From the NCBI GenBank assembly GCA_963575745.1, contig CAUYUJ010014277.1, positions 58,861-122,860 on the forward strand: a DNA stretch of 64,000 nt, written 5' to 3'. A program made the translations under genes and the position numbers. The notes under the pieces are model-generated. The model saw nothing but the letters and a program-made list of their open reading frames with translations, had not been told where the DNA came from and did no database searches. Shown piece by piece: positions 1 through 12,116 of the stretch (positions within the stretch are counted from its first letter, which is position 1; every line of letters begins with the position of its first letter). The DNA is from Prorocentrum cordatum. Taxonomy: Eukaryota; Sar; Dinophyceae; Prorocentrales; Prorocentraceae.

Positions 1-125
1 AGGGCCCCAGCGGGCCCTCCTCGGACCCCTCCTGGGAGGCCCAGAGCCTGCCCTCCCTGCCCCTCCTCCCTCCTCTGGGGCGCGCTCAGGAGCGGGGCAC
101 CACGGCCCCAGGCACCTGCACGGGC

Positions 126-264
126 CAGGGGGGATTTTCGACGAAGAATAACAAATACCCAAAAATAATCAAAAACTAGTCCCAAAATAATATGGGGACT
201 TTTTTATATTACCTTTTTGGGGTATGTTTTGAATCTGTTTGATTTTTCATCGAAAATCCCCCTG
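126..264. mobile_element. Foldback element, TACAGGGGG family, copy 1
   Basis: The two ends are inverted copies of each other. The left end reads CAGGGGGGATTTTCGACGAA. The right end, reverse-complemented, reads TACAGGGGGATTTTCGATGA. The interior is AT-rich, unlike the surroundings. The right end keeps a TA dinucleotide at 265-266, but the left end has lost it. A related copy lies at 1014-1169. There is no coding capacity, so this is probably a non-autonomous MITE. The TA target-site interpretation is inferred mainly from copy 2. Confidence 0.55.
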
Positions 265-1013
265 TAGGGGGACAGGGGGGTGGAGGCTGGGCCATGGACT
301 GCACCGAAATTGTTGCAACAGTAATTGGGGAACGAAGAATGACATAAACATTCAAACTCGGAGGTCCGCGCGGATTCAGGGGTGCTTCTACGAAGCCCTC
401 CCCCCTCCCCCTCCCCCTCTGCGCGTGACTGATTCTTGGCATGGGTCTCCACTGTATCGATAGAGGATCTACTGACCCGGGTCAGTCCAGAACCAGGTCA
501 GTCAGACTTTGCAAGATCCTGTAAGAAACTGCCGGATCCTGCGCCCACACCCGGGTCAGTGCGCCCCTGGCCCTGCAGGTTCCTGCAAGATGCGGCGCTC
601 TGACTGACCCCCCGTCTCTTGAGCCCCGAACGTGCAATGAGAATGACAATCCAGGACACGAGTCGGAGTGTCATCAGATCCTTCGAGTCCTCAATCCCCG
701 TGGGTAGAAAATTCAAAAGCCCATACCCCACATGCTAACTTTTCCTGGGCGCCCCTCGTGCCGGGGCGCGTTCCCATGTTATTTGTTCGGAGCCTAGAGG
801 ACCCCAATACGGACCAAGAGGGAGCCAAAAGGCCCCCGACACGCTTCAAGAGGGCCCCGAGTCGGCCCAAGAGCGATCAAAGATACCCAATACGGCGCAA
901 GACGACCCGAGAGGCCACCAACACGCCCTAAGAGACCTCCGCGAGGCCCCCCAAGAGGGCTCCAGGGGACCCACGTGATGATTGATGCTACGTTTATGTC
1001 GGGCCTGTCCCCC
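265..1013. other. Non-coding stretch with a dispersed GACCCGGGTCA repeat
   Basis: I see no supportable gene. Positions 476-640 carry a block built from GACCCGGGTCA and GATCCTGCAAGA motifs that recurs in diverged, expanded form at 3,655-3,880. Positions 785-960 contain the degenerate CCAAGAGGGCC-type motif that is much more abundant at 16.3 and 26 kb. Confidence 0.5.
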
Positions 1014-1169
1014 TACAGGGGGACATTCGACGAAAGATGAAAAATACCCCCAACATACTCAAACAATAATCCCCAAATGGCCTGGGGACTATTTTTTGAG
1101 TATGTTTTGACCTTTTCGGGGTACTTGTTTTGGTATATTCTTTCAGTTTTCGTCGAAAACCCCCCTGTA
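1014..1169. mobile_element. Foldback element, TACAGGGGG family, copy 2
   Basis: The element is bounded by TA on both sides (1014-1015 and 1168-1169), with ends CAGGGGGACATTCGACGAAA and, on the other strand, CAGGGGGGTTTTCGACGAAA. This layout (TA duplication, terminal CAG, about 150 bp, no open frame) is typical of Tc1/mariner-type MITEs. The inverted symmetry continues outward for about 20 bp through a GTCGGGC-containing flank, so the true ends may lie outside the TA dinucleotides. Confidence 0.6.
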
Positions 1170-1269
1170 GGGGGACACGCCCGACTTAATGCTACGTGTG
1201 TGTTTTGGAGACGTGCGCGGCATACGGGCACGGCACGGCACGCTGGCGGCCACGCGTGCTCGGCGTGGA

Positions 1270-1625
1270 GAACAAGCTGGGCGCCCGAGTTATCCGGGGC
1301 AACTCGGGTCCGGGGTAAAGTCGGGCTTGGATTCCCGAGAAACAAACCCGAGTTAGCCCTGACCCGAGTTACCCCTGATGGTTTTGGGGCTCTGGGCGCC
1401 CGAATTATCCAGGGTAACTCGGGTCTGGGGTAACTCGGGTTTGGATTCCCGAAAGACAAACCCGAGTTTGCCCTGACCCGAGTTACCCCTGATGATGTTG
1501 GGGCTCTGGACGCCCGAGTTGTCCGGGGTAACTCGGGTCCGGGGTAACTCGGGCTCGGAATCCCGAAAAACAAAACCGAGTTAGCCCTGACCCGAGTTAC
1601 CCCTGATGATTCGGGGGTCTGGCCG
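1270..1625. repeat. ~115-bp tandem repeat rich in CCCGAGTTA, cluster 1
   Basis: About three imperfect units run in tandem. Each holds GGGCGCCCGA, GGGGTAACTCGGG, CGGATTCCCGAAA and CCTGACCCGAGTTACCCC, with the GGGCTCTGG boundary recurring about every 115 bp. Related clusters occur at 2,590-2,835 and 8,260-8,755. No coding function is visible. Confidence 0.8.
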
Positions 1626-1653
1626 ACCCTCGGCCCAGGATCGGGCCTCAGAC

Positions 1654-2143
<490 letters not shown>

Positions 2144-2209
2144 CACACGGCACACCTTGGCACACGGCAGCATGGCACAACACGCGGACGGCTTTCAGAA
2201 CAACTGGGA

Positions 2210-2389
2210 TACAGTCGGGGCGTTGATCTAAGGAACCCTAAATAAGGAACGAGGCCCCTTTTTTCCATAAGTTAACCTTCGATTTACTGTCGAAAACATA
2301 AGGGAAGCCTGAGGCAAGCTGTGAAACACTTAAGGAACGCGGAGCCCCTCCTCAACGAAAAGGGTTCCTTCTTCAGGGCCCCGACTGTA
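2210..2389. mobile_element. Tc1/mariner-like MITE, copy 1
   Basis: This is a 176-bp body flanked by TA on both sides. The left end is CAGTCGGGGCGTTGA and the right end, reverse-complemented, is CAGTCGGGGCCCTGA. After a small mismatch the inverted symmetry continues into AAGGAACC, giving terminal repeats near 28 bp. A terminal CAGT with TA target duplications is the established signature of the Tc1/mariner superfamily. The body has no coding capacity. Two further copies lie at 11,247-11,438 and 11,937-12,116. Confidence 0.8.
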
Positions 2390-2589
2390 TCAGCTTTCGC
2401 CGTTGATGACGCACCTGCATAGACATGACCTCTGAAAGGTCCGCGCGAATTCTTTGGATCGGGGCAGGCCCCCCCTCTCTGGCGCGCGGAGCGCGCAGGG
2501 GGCGGAACCGCCAAGGGAAGCCCAGCTCCGATCCGAGAACTCTGCGCGGACCTCCGATAAGTTAGGCCGTTTCTTCTTCTGCAAACCTG

Positions 2590-2835
2590 GGAGACTTGGG
2601 CGCCCGAATTATCCGGGGTAACTCGGGCCCGGGGTAACTCGGGTTCGGCTTCCCGAGAAACGAACCCGAGTTAGCCCTGACCCGAATTACCCCTGATGAT
2701 TTGGGGCTCTGGACGCCCGAATTATCCGGGGTAACTCGGGCCAGGGGCAACTCGGGTTCGGAGTTCCGAAAAACGAGCCCGAGTCAGCCCTGACCCGAGT
2801 TACCCCTGATGATTCGGGGCTCTGAGAGACTCCAA
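2590..2835. repeat. ~115-bp tandem repeat, cluster 2
   Basis: Two units of the same CCCGAGTTA-rich repeat seen at 1,270 and 8,260 start at about 2,598 and 2,712. They share the GGGGCTCTG boundary and the CCTGACCCGA core. Confidence 0.8.
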
Positions 2836-3067
2836 GGCGCCCCAAACTCTGGATCACAAGCCCCCGAGGCTCGAGGCCGAACGGCTCGCCCGGTGGGCAC
2901 GGACATGCGGGGGCACGGCGGCCCACAGCAGATGTTGTCCGACACCGGCAGGGGCCGCTGGTGGGCAGGCGACCGGAGAGTTAAAACGACGCGAAGATCG
3001 TGACAAAATCGGATCGGGATAACTCGAAACCTCTGGGAATCGGCGGGTTTGGAGGACGTAGTGGGCG

Positions 3068-3125
3068 CCGCGGCCGCTCCAGAGCGTTCCGGAACGCTCT
3101 GAGAGCGCTCCGGAACGCTCTGGAG
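3068..3125. repeat. Nested palindromes around TTCCGGAA
   Basis: 3,080-3,101 is a perfect 22-bp palindrome centred on TTCCGGAA. It is followed immediately (3,103-3,122) by a second, near-perfect one with one mismatched pair. Together they form two adjacent stem-loop-capable units. No function is assigned. Confidence 0.7.
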
Positions 3126-3264
3126 CGATTTATCCCGATCCTAGCTCTGTTTTAAGAGTGCCCGCGGCGACACCGACACCGAACCATGTCCAGAATGGGC
3201 AGAAGCCGCAGTCGGTCTTCGTACCCGTCTTCTGAGCAGGGGCCGACCGTCCCGGCATTGCTAT

Positions 3265-3430
3265 AGTCCTACCACGAAATGTTCTCAGAGCCCCAACATG
3301 TTCTAAGAACAAAAGCAGCGCTCTTAGAACAGAAGCCCGATGTGTTCAAACAAGACAGACTCCGCCAGAAATGTTCCAAAGAACATTTCTTGGGAACCAC
3401 AAAAGGTTCTTAGAACATTCCTTGGTGGGG
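3265..3430. repeat. Cluster of inverted GTTCTNAGAAC motifs
   Basis: Several short inverted motifs of the form TGTTCTAAGAAC or GTTCTTAGAAC are packed here. They include a 9-bp stem with a 4-nt loop at 3,368-3,389 (GAAATGTTC, CAAA, GAACATTTC). Alternating GAA and TTC blocks resemble heat-shock elements, but no downstream gene is visible, so a regulatory role is unsupported. Confidence 0.45.
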
Positions 3431-3654
3431 CTATAGGCGAGCCAGGACGCTTCGCCACTGCTTGAGTCTTTGGCCGTGGATCTCGGAGACGTGCAAAGCC
3501 CGGCCGGCCGGCTGCAGCGGCTCTCAACCCCTGGGCCCGCGGAGCGCTCGAGAGGGGGCATCGGCCCCGCGTGGCTCCCGCAGCTGGGCCGGCCAGAGAA
3601 GGCATGGACTGATCCCCGTCGGCGCTGACCCCCCGCTGGGTGAGCCCTCGGGGA

Positions 3655-3867
3655 TCTTCTGACCCGGGTCAATCCAGACCCGGGCCAGTCAGGCCTTGCA
3701 GAATCCTGCGAAATCCTGCAAGATCCTGCACCCAGACCCGGGTCAATGCGAAGGGTCCTCCAAGATCCTGCAGGATCCTGCACCCAAGCCCGGGTCAATG
3801 CGACCCTGGCCCTGCGGGATCCTGCAAGATCCGGTGCTCTGGCTGACCCCCGTTTGCACTGACCCCC
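3655..3867. repeat. Dispersed GACCCGGGTCA / AGATCCTGCA repeat, copy 2
   Basis: Internal direct repeats of GATCCTGCA and GACCCGGGTCAATG are expanded relative to the related block at 476-640. No coding function is visible. Confidence 0.6.
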
Positions 3868-4090
3868 GTCTCTTTGGACACCCGAAATGGGTACGGAAAA
3901 AATGAGTACAATGCCCAACAACAAATGTTGTCCCAAACCATCAGCGGCCGCTGTTGGGCAGGCGGCCTTCTGTCTCGAATGGACACAGGCCGCGGCGGTG
4001 TGGACAGCGAATCCTGTCCAAAATGAACACGAACTGCTGCTGGGCATCGTACACATTCTCTCCGTACCCATTTCGGGCGTCCAAAGTCTC
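3868..4090. mobile_element. 213-bp foldback element with 5-bp target duplication
   Basis: The element occupies 3,873-4,085. Its terminal inverted repeats are about 50 bp long and begin TTTGGACACCCGAAATGGGT on the left and, reverse-complemented, TTTGGACGCCCGAAATGGGT on the right. The pentamer GTCTC flanks it on both sides (3,868-3,872 and 4,086-4,090), as expected for a target-site duplication. It has no coding capacity, so it is a MITE or foldback element mobilised in trans. Confidence 0.7.
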
Positions 4091-4397
4091 GAAGCTCCCA
4101 AAGCCCGTCGATCCGGCAGAGACCCGGCCTGCGGTGGCCTCCCGTCTGTTTCGAGCAGGAGCTCGACTATAGAATTGACTTGCCCCCAAGAACAAAAAAC
4201 GTCCGACGAACCAAACCAGATCTGGAATGAATAAACTCTGTAGTTGATCCCCTACTCGAGTGAGGCTTCTACCCTCTCGGGGGTGGGGTGGGGCGGGGGC
4301 AGGCCAGCGAGCCCTGGCTGCGCCCTGCGGGTGCGGCCCGCCACGAGGGCGTCTTCCGCGCTGCCGATCCCGAGGCCATGCGAGGGGGGAAGGGGGG

Positions 4398-5530
4398 AGG
4401 GTGGGGAAGGAGAGAGGGAGGAGGAGGAGGAGGAGGAGGAGGAGGAGGAGGAGGAGGAGGCGAAGGAGGCGAAGGAGGCGAGGAGGAGGAGGAGGAGGAG
4501 GAGGAGGAGGAGGAGGAGGAGGGTCGACCGCACCTTGTCCATGGTCTTCACGTGCGCCCAGATGGCCGCGGCCGTCCAGTCCTTGCCCTGCCCGGGGTTC
4601 TTGAGGCGCAGCTGGTGCAGGGTGAGGCCTGCCCTCCTCCAGCGCAGCGCTCCCGCATCCTCCGCTTCCTCGTCCCTCCTCCTCCACCTGCCCCTCCCTC
4701 CTCGACCTACTCGACCCTCCCCATCCCTCCTCCTCCTCTCCTCCTCCCCTCGTCCTCGTCCTCCTCCTCCTTCTCCTCTTCTCCTCTTCTCCTCCTCCTC
4801 CTCTCCTCCTCCTCCTCCTCTTCGTCCCCTCCTCCTCCTCCTCCTCCTCCTCTTCGTCCCTCCTCCCTCCTCATCCGCCTCTGCCTCCGCCTCCGCCTCC
4901 TCCTCCTCCTCCTCCTCCACCTCTTCCTCTTCCTCTTCCTCATCCTTCTCATGCTAGCCTCATTGCCCTGGCTGCTGGGCCTAGCGCGGATCGCCAGTGA
5001 GATGTAGTCACGCCCCAGGGCCAGAGGGGAGGGGGCGTGATCAAGTTTCACGAGCGAAGCGGACGAATTAGTCAGTTCGGCTGTGGTAACCGTCGCCACA
5101 ATCATCACTACCACAGGAAGGATGAAAAAAGACTTCGCCAGACGTCGGCCGGTTCGCCGCCCGCCACACAGCCGAACGCTGGGGGAACGGGGGAGGGTAT
5201 GGGGGGTGGGAGGAGGGGGCTGCACTCCTCCTCCACCTTCACGTCCACGTCCCTCCTCTACCTCTCCGTGCCCCTCCCCCACCTCTTCGTCCCTCTTCCT
5301 CCTCGTTCTCGCCCTCCTCCTGCTCCCTCTTCCCCCTCATCCACAACCTCCTCCTCCACCTCTTCGTCCCTCTTCCTCCTCTTCCTCCTCTTCCTCCTCC
5401 TCCCCGTGCCCTCTCCTCCTCCTCCTCCTCCGCCTCCTCCTCCTCTTCCTCTTCCTCCTTTACCCTCTCCTCTCTCTTAGTTTCTTCCTCCTCGCTCTCG
5501 TTCTCATCCTCCTCCTCCTCGTCCTCGTCT
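4398..5530. repeat. GGA and CCT microsatellite field
   Basis: GGA-type repeats cover 4,400-4,525. CCT/CTT-type pyrimidine tracts cover about 4,670-4,950 and 5,225-5,535. The complex sequence between them (4,960-5,220) has no frame I can support as coding. Confidence 0.9.
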
Positions 5531-5879
5531 TCGTTCCCGAGAGCTCGTGCCTACCATGGGGGCGTACAGCAATGATTGGGTGCCAGCGTGAGGTCGATAC
5601 TGCTGGACAGACGAAGAATTATGTGTTTTGGGGGGGGGCTGGAATTTCCCTGGGGGGAATCAGGAGAAGTACATGCAAACATCGTAAATTAGACGCGGAT
5701 TCTCGCTGCATACATGTCAAAATGACTGGACAATCAAAATTCACGCCAGGACGATCGAAACAACGACGGAACACCATAATGTCGGCAAACTCGAGCCGCA
5801 CATTTCTTCGACACTGGTTTGAAACAGTAACCGCCTGCCCGTGATCCTGATCCCCAGGGGAAAATAAAGTTCGGGGTCC

Positions 5880-6120
5880 AGGAGGGAGAATAAACGTATG
5901 AAGATCAAGAGTATCCTGAACGTTCATAAGAACCCATAGGATCCTTGCTAAAATCATTCGGTTCCTTCGGACATCCATCGGGTTCTTTCTAAATTCCTCA
6001 GGAAGCCTCAGGGCATCGATCGGATTCCCTAACACATCCTTGCAATGCCTAGGCCATCTGAATTATGCCCTAAGGTATCAATCAGTTTTCGTAGTACATA
6101 CGCAGGCATCCCTAGGACAT
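5880..6120. repeat. TTCCT-GGACATCCATCGG short tandem family, copy 1
   Basis: Degenerate units of about 26-30 bp built from TTCCTTCGGACATCCATCGG lie immediately upstream of the (GTA)n tract. The same family returns at 7,085-7,235 just beyond it, so the microsatellite appears to have grown inside this repeat. Confidence 0.6.
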
Positions 6121-6123
6121 CCA

Positions 6124-6800
<677 letters not shown>

Positions 6801-7084
6801 AGGAGGAAGAGGAGGAGGAGGAGGAACAGGAGGAGGTGGAGAAGACATCCCAGGACCAGTTTTCCAAACCAACTTCGGTTCGGGACGTCCAGTTTGTAGT
6901 TCTAAAACGAATTATGTGTTTAATCATTTTCGATGGCACACGTGTAGGAGCCCATGGCGGCTCAATTACGGTGATCAAACACACACACACCACACACACG
7001 CACTCACACACACGCACTCACAGACACACACACACACACATGATAAAAAAGTTCGGGGCGGGAGCACAAGATGGAGGATGAGAC

Positions 7085-7235
7085 GATTCCTTGGGGCATC
7101 CATAAACTTCCTTTGGAAACCTAAGCGTTCCTTACAACATCCATCGGGTTCCTTAGGAAATCCATGGGATTCGTCGGGAAATCCATTGGAATTCTTGGGA
7201 CATCCATCGGATTCCTTCGGACGTCAATCGGAATA
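7085..7235. repeat. TTCCT-GGACATCCATCGG short tandem family, copy 2
   Basis: About five units of TTCCTTNGGANATCCATNGG occur here, matching the block at 5,880-6,120. A CTATATAAG string follows at 7,255-7,263, but no gene can be tied to it. Confidence 0.6.
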
Positions 7236-7429
7236 AGTAGGAACCCTTTCTACTCTATATAAGAAGGGAGCAACTTCGATTCACAACTTTCACCCGAGAT
7301 TCTCAAATTCGGCCTTGCCGCCGCTCTTCCCCGACCAAATCTGCATTGGCCTGGGATACCCAACTCTCAGGGGATATGATTCATTACATAATTTATTCTC
7401 TTGCACAAGGTCTAGAGCTCCGACCACTT

Positions 7430-7990
7430 CATTTCGGCACGGCACCCCCTCCATCACCCACACATTCCACCAGCCAGTCTCGCCTCTCCGCCCTGACCCT
7501 GTGTCTTTCGGCACGGCACACCCCTCCGCTCCGACCCCTTTTATTTCGGCACGGCACGCCCCCTCCGCATCCCCCTACCAGCCAGCGCGCCCTCCGCCCC
7601 GACCCCTTTATTTCGGCACGGCACACCCCCCCCGTATCCCACCACCCACCAGCCAGCGCGCCCCCTCCGCCCCGACCCTTGTATTTCCCCCCGCGCGCCC
7701 TCTCCGCCCCGACCCCTTTTATTTCGGCGCGGCACACCCCTCCGCCCCGACCCTTTCATTTCGGCACGGCACACCCCCTCCGCATCTCCCCCACCTACCA
7801 GCCAGCGCGCCCTCCGCCCCGACCCCTGTATTTCGGCACGACGCCTTTTCTTTGGCACGGCACAGCCCCCTTCGCATTCCCCCCCCCGCCCGCCAGCCAG
7901 CGCGCCCCTCCGCCTCGACCTCTACATTTCGGCACGGCACACCCCTCCGCCCCGACCCATTTATTCCGGCACCGCACACCCCCTCGCCCG
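7430..7990. repeat. Minisatellite with TTTCGGCACGGCACAC core
   Basis: About ten imperfect units contain CCGCCCCGACCC followed by TTTATTTCGGCACGGCACAC. Some carry an extra segment with CCAGCCAGCGCGCC. The open frames here are repeat translation. Confidence 0.85.
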
Positions 7991-8154
7991 ACTTCACGCT
8001 GCCTTCATCCTCCCCTCCGGGACCCCCGACACCATGACCTCTGCAGAACGTCGACCCCCCAAAGGCCTCTCGACCCCTCCCCGGGGGCCGGCTTTGCCTC
8101 CCGAGCCGCTGCTTGACGGCCGCGAGGCCCAGCATGGGCCCCCAGAAGCCTAGA

Positions 8155-8825
8155 GTAACGAAACAACTCCCGTCGTGATCTTCTGATGACTCGAGAGGGC
8201 CTGGGTTCTCCTCCACCATCCATCCTCCATCCCCCGTCCTCCGCCTCCAGCTCGTCCACATCTTGGGCGCCCGAATCATCCGGGGTAACTCGGGTTCGGC
8301 GCCCGAATTATCCTGGGTAACGAAACAACTCTTGGGCGCCTAGAGTAACGAAACAACTCCCGTCGTGATCTTCTGATGATTCGAGAGGGTCTGGGTTCTC
8401 CTCCACCATCTTGGGCGCCCGAGTTATCCGTGGTAACTCGGGTCCGGGGCAACTCGGGTTCGGATTCCCGAAACACGAACCCGAATTAGCCCTGACCCGA
8501 AATACCCCTGATGACTCGGGGCTCTGGGCGCCCGAATCATCCGGGGTAACTCGGGCCCGGGGCAACTCGGGCTCGGATTCCCGGAAAACGAACCCGAGTT
8601 AGCCCTGACCCGAGTTACCCCCGATGACTCGGGGCTCTGGGCGCCCGAATCATCCAGGGTGACTCGGGCCCGGGGCAACTCGGGTTCGGATTCCCGGAAA
8701 ACGAACCCGAGTTAGCCCTGACCCGAGTTACCCCTGATGACTCGGGGCTCTGACACTCCCGTCGTGATCATCTGATGACTCGAGAGGGTCTGGGTTCTCC
8801 TCCCCCTCCAGCTCGTCCCCATCTT
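8155..8825. repeat. ~113-bp tandem repeat cluster 3 with a companion ~65-bp repeat
   Basis: Three full CCCGAGTTA-type units occupy about 8,410-8,755 (boundaries near 8,521 and 8,634). They are bracketed by three copies of a separate unit containing CCCGTCGTGATCTTCTGATG and GGGTTCTCCTCCACCATC at about 8,170, 8,358 and 8,757. The two repeat types are interleaved. Confidence 0.75.
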
Positions 8826-8854
8826 AATATGATTCGTATGTGTATGCTTCTTAC

Positions 8855-8924
8855 CAATAATAATAGGAATGATAATAATGATGATAATGATGATGATGAT
8901 AATAATAATAACAATAATACTATT

Positions 8925-8962
<38 letters not shown>

Positions 8963-9260
8963 TAATAATAATAGTAGTATCATTATTATTATTTCTCTCC
9001 TCCTCCTCCTCCTCCTCCTCCTCCTCCTCCTCCTCCTCCTCCTCCTCCTCCTCCTTCCCCCATCCCCCGTCCTCCGCCTCCAGCTCGTCCACATCTTCCC
9101 CCCCCGCCGCCGCCAGCCGTCGCCCGCCCACCGCCGGCACCAGCGCTGCCGCCGGCATCCTCGTCCTCGTCCTCGTCCTCGTCGTCGTCGTCGCCGTCCT
9201 CGTCGTCGTCGTCGCCGTCGTCGCCGTCGTCCTCGTCGTCGTCGCTGTCCCGATCCACCC
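8855..9260. repeat. (AAT)n, (CTC)n and (GTC)n microsatellites
   Basis: AAT/ATG units occupy 8,855-8,995, CTC units 8,998-9,055 and GTC/CTC units 9,165-9,250. A short unique segment between them repeats text also found at 8,228-8,265 (CCAGCTCGTCCACATCTT). Confidence 0.95.
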
Positions 9261-9348
9261 TCGCAGGCCTGCCGCCTGGAACATGTCAATCTGACGGCCA
9301 GTCCAGTGCTCGAGGGCCTGCGCGTGGGCACCCCAGCTGAAGGAGGCC

Positions 9349-9537
9349 AGGGCTGGGTAGTCGAAGCCAATCTGGCGCCAATCTGGCAGGCCCAATCTGG
9401 CAAACGGGGGCAATCTGGCGAGGGAGCCAACGCGAATCCAGTCTGGCGAATAACCCAAATCCGCCAATATGGCCAGGCCAGATTGGCCCTTGGGGCCCAA
9501 TCCAGTCTGACAGTCTGGCCTTCGACTACCCAGCCCT
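9349..9537. mobile_element. 189-bp foldback element
   Basis: The ends form an inverted repeat: AGGGCTGGGTAGTCGAAG on the left matches the reverse complement of CTTCGACTACCCAGCCCT on the right. The interior is built from repeated CCAATCTGG motifs. No clear target duplication is seen, so this may be a MITE or a locally generated inverted repeat. Confidence 0.5.
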
Positions 9538-9779
9538 CAGGGGGAGGAGATGGGGAGGAAGAGGTCAATAGAGGACGACTAGCGTCGGGGATGGACAGGC
9601 CCCCCTTTAGCAAAACGTGGTTCAGTGAAAACGACCCGAGGCCCAAACCTGGCGGGCGCAAGCCTGGAAAAAAAACTGCCACAGCGCCCTCTCGAGAACC
9701 GATTACGGACAATTCACCAATCGACGTGTCACTGTTGGGGGTTCTGTCCACCCCCGATAGTGGAACAACACGATCGATC

Positions 9780-10330
9780 GACCCGCGAACTCGGAAAGGA
9801 ATGCAGAAATGTGGTGGCATGGCTGCATTTCCAAAACGCCGGACTGGGCAACAAGCAACTCCGATGCTGAAAATATCGATCCGGCATGTACCATGTGCCG
9901 TGCTGAAATGAGACGTGTCATGCCGCAATACATTACGTTGTGTTCTATAGTGTTGTGGACCAAGTCCCCCTTGACATCTGAATCCCGACCGAACTGATCT
10001 AGATCATAAGCTCGAGCTGCCTGAACGCATAGTTGGCCCAGAATTGGTCGCAACCGAAAGGTTTGGGACGATCAATCGGCTCGAACTCGAGATCCGACTC
10101 AGTTCCGAAGCGGAAAGAGCCAACACGGGGCGCAAGGCGCATGGACGCGCCACAGATTGTGCCAAAGGCGCACTCGGGGATACACCAAAGGACGTGTCAC
10201 GGGACGTGGCAAGGGACGCGCCACGGAGCGGGCAGGGAAAGTGCCAGGGGACAAGCCAAGGAACGCGACAGAGGACGAGCCGGGGGACGCGCCGAGGGGG
10301 GAAGGGCATACGCCGTCCCGCTGTGGGCCG
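9780..10330. repeat. ~500-bp dispersed repeat, copy 1
   Basis: This block, best conserved from 10,020 to 10,310, recurs 2,960 bp downstream at about 12,735-13,290. The second half is built from GGGACGTGGCAAGGGACGCG-type units. Open frames exist in both copies but they differ and are not conserved, so I do not call a gene. Confidence 0.7.
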
Positions 10331-11246
10331 TTGAGGTTACACGAGTTTTCATGCTTGTCGCGCCCTCGGGCGTCAGGAACTGATGTATTTTCACATGTCG
10401 AGGCCACCAACGGACGGATATCTAACATGTGGTCGTGAAGACACGAGGTCCCAGCTCGGGGCAACCATGTTAGATACCGCCCAGGCTGGCCTGGACACGT
10501 AACAAATGCGTGGTTCCAACTCGGGGCAACCATGTTACAACCCTCCCTGGATGACCTGGACCCGTGAAAGCACGTGGTTCCAGCTAGGGGCAACCATGTT
10601 GATACCGCCCCGGGTGGCCTGGGCACGTGAACACACTTAGTCCCATCTCGGGACCACCATGTTAGATCTTCACCAGGGTGGCCTGGGCAGGTGAAAACAC
10701 TTTTTGGTCGGCGGGGCGAGAGCGAACCTCTTCCGCTGAAAGCTAGGCGAGCTACGCACAGCTTTAATCAGGGAGACAGGGCACAGGAGGGCGGGGCCTC
10801 GGGCGGCCGGAGCGGGCGGAGCCCGGGGTGCAGGCGGTGCCGAAGAGCGGGCAGGTGAAGACACGTGGTTCCAGCTGAGGACCACCATGTTAGATACCCC
10901 AGTGGAAAGCCTGGGCAACAGCCAGGGGAAGAAAACGTGCCAGGTCATTACACATCTGGTGCCGATGTGTTGGTCTTGCCCGGCTCGTGTGGGCCCGCAC
11001 GCTGGGGGCGCCCAGACGAACGCATGTTCGATGCCACCCCTTCGGTGGCCCGCACGCGTAACAAACACGCGGCTCCAGCTCGGGGCCACCACGTTACACA
11101 TCCCCTTGGCTGGCCTGGGCACGTGAAACCGTGTGATTCTAGTTCGGCACACCGTGTCATCTACTCCTCTTGGTGGCCTGGGCATTTGAAGACGCGTGGC
11201 TCCAGCTCGGGGCCATGATGTTAGATAACTCTCTTGGCGGCCTGGA

Positions 11247-11438
11247 TACAGTCATCGGCCTGACCTGAGGAACGATACATAAGGAACGAAGCCCCCTTTT
11301 TTTATCCCAAGGAATAACGCATAAGGAACGACAAATAGCAAATAACGCATAAGGAACTGTAAATACCGCCAGCAAACCTGAGGAACGGCCGAGCCCCTTT
11401 TGAAAAATAAGTGTTCCTTATTCAAGCCGCTCACTGTA
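11247..11438. mobile_element. Tc1/mariner-like MITE, copy 2 (diverged)
   Basis: The body is TA-flanked, beginning CAGTCATCGGCCTGACC and ending GCCGCTCACTG, 192 bp including the TA pair. It shares the internal AAGGAACGA and GAGCCCC motifs with copies 1 and 3 but carries an extra AACGCATAAGGAAC repeat. It sits inside the 72-bp repeat array. Confidence 0.65.
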
Positions 11439-11936
11439 CATGAGAACACGTGCTTCCAGCGAGGGGCAAGAGGCAGCACGCTGACGTAGATGCGCCTCCC
11501 TGGGCGGCCCGGACGCATAAAAAACACGTGGCTCCTGCTGGGGACCACCATATTGGACACCCCCTGGGTGGCCTGGACACGTGAAAACACGTGGTTCCAG
11601 CGCGGGGCCACCATCTTGAATACCCCCCTGGGTGGCCTGGACATGTGACAGCAGCTCGGCACCACAATGTTAGCTACCGCCTTGGGTGGCCCTGACACGT
11701 GACAACACATGGCTCCAGCTCGGGGTAACCATGTTAGATACCCCTCTCGGCGGCCTGGCCACGCGAAAGCACGTGTCTCCAGCTCGGGACCACCATGTTG
11801 GATACCCTAGGGGGAAATCCAGAGAGACACAAGCCGAAGAAGCGGTGTCAAAGTATTATACATCTGGCATCGCTATATTGATTGTGTCTGCTCTTGTGGG
11901 CCCCCGACGGTGGGCGCTTTAAGACGTCATGTTAGG

Positions 11937-12116
11937 TACAGTCGAGGCGTTGACCTAAGGAACCCTGAATAAGGAACGAGGCCCCTATGTTCCATAAATT
12001 AAACTTCGATTTCGTATCGAGACCATAAGGAACATCTAAGGCAAACTGCGAAACAATTAAGGAACCCGGAGCCCCTCCCCAACGAAAAAGGTTCCTTCTT
12101 CAGAGCCCCGACTGTA
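11937..12116. mobile_element. Tc1/mariner-like MITE, copy 3
   Basis: The element has TA on both sides. The left end is CAGTCGAGGCGTTGACC and the right end GAGCCCCGACTG. Its length is 180 bp including TA, the same as copy 1, and the two are clearly similar throughout (AAGGAACGAGGCCCC, TTCGATTT, GGAGCCCCTCC). Confidence 0.8.

Noticed and set aside
7255-7263. CTATATAAG as a TATA box
   Set aside because: No supportable gene follows, only a minisatellite. The match is short enough to be chance.
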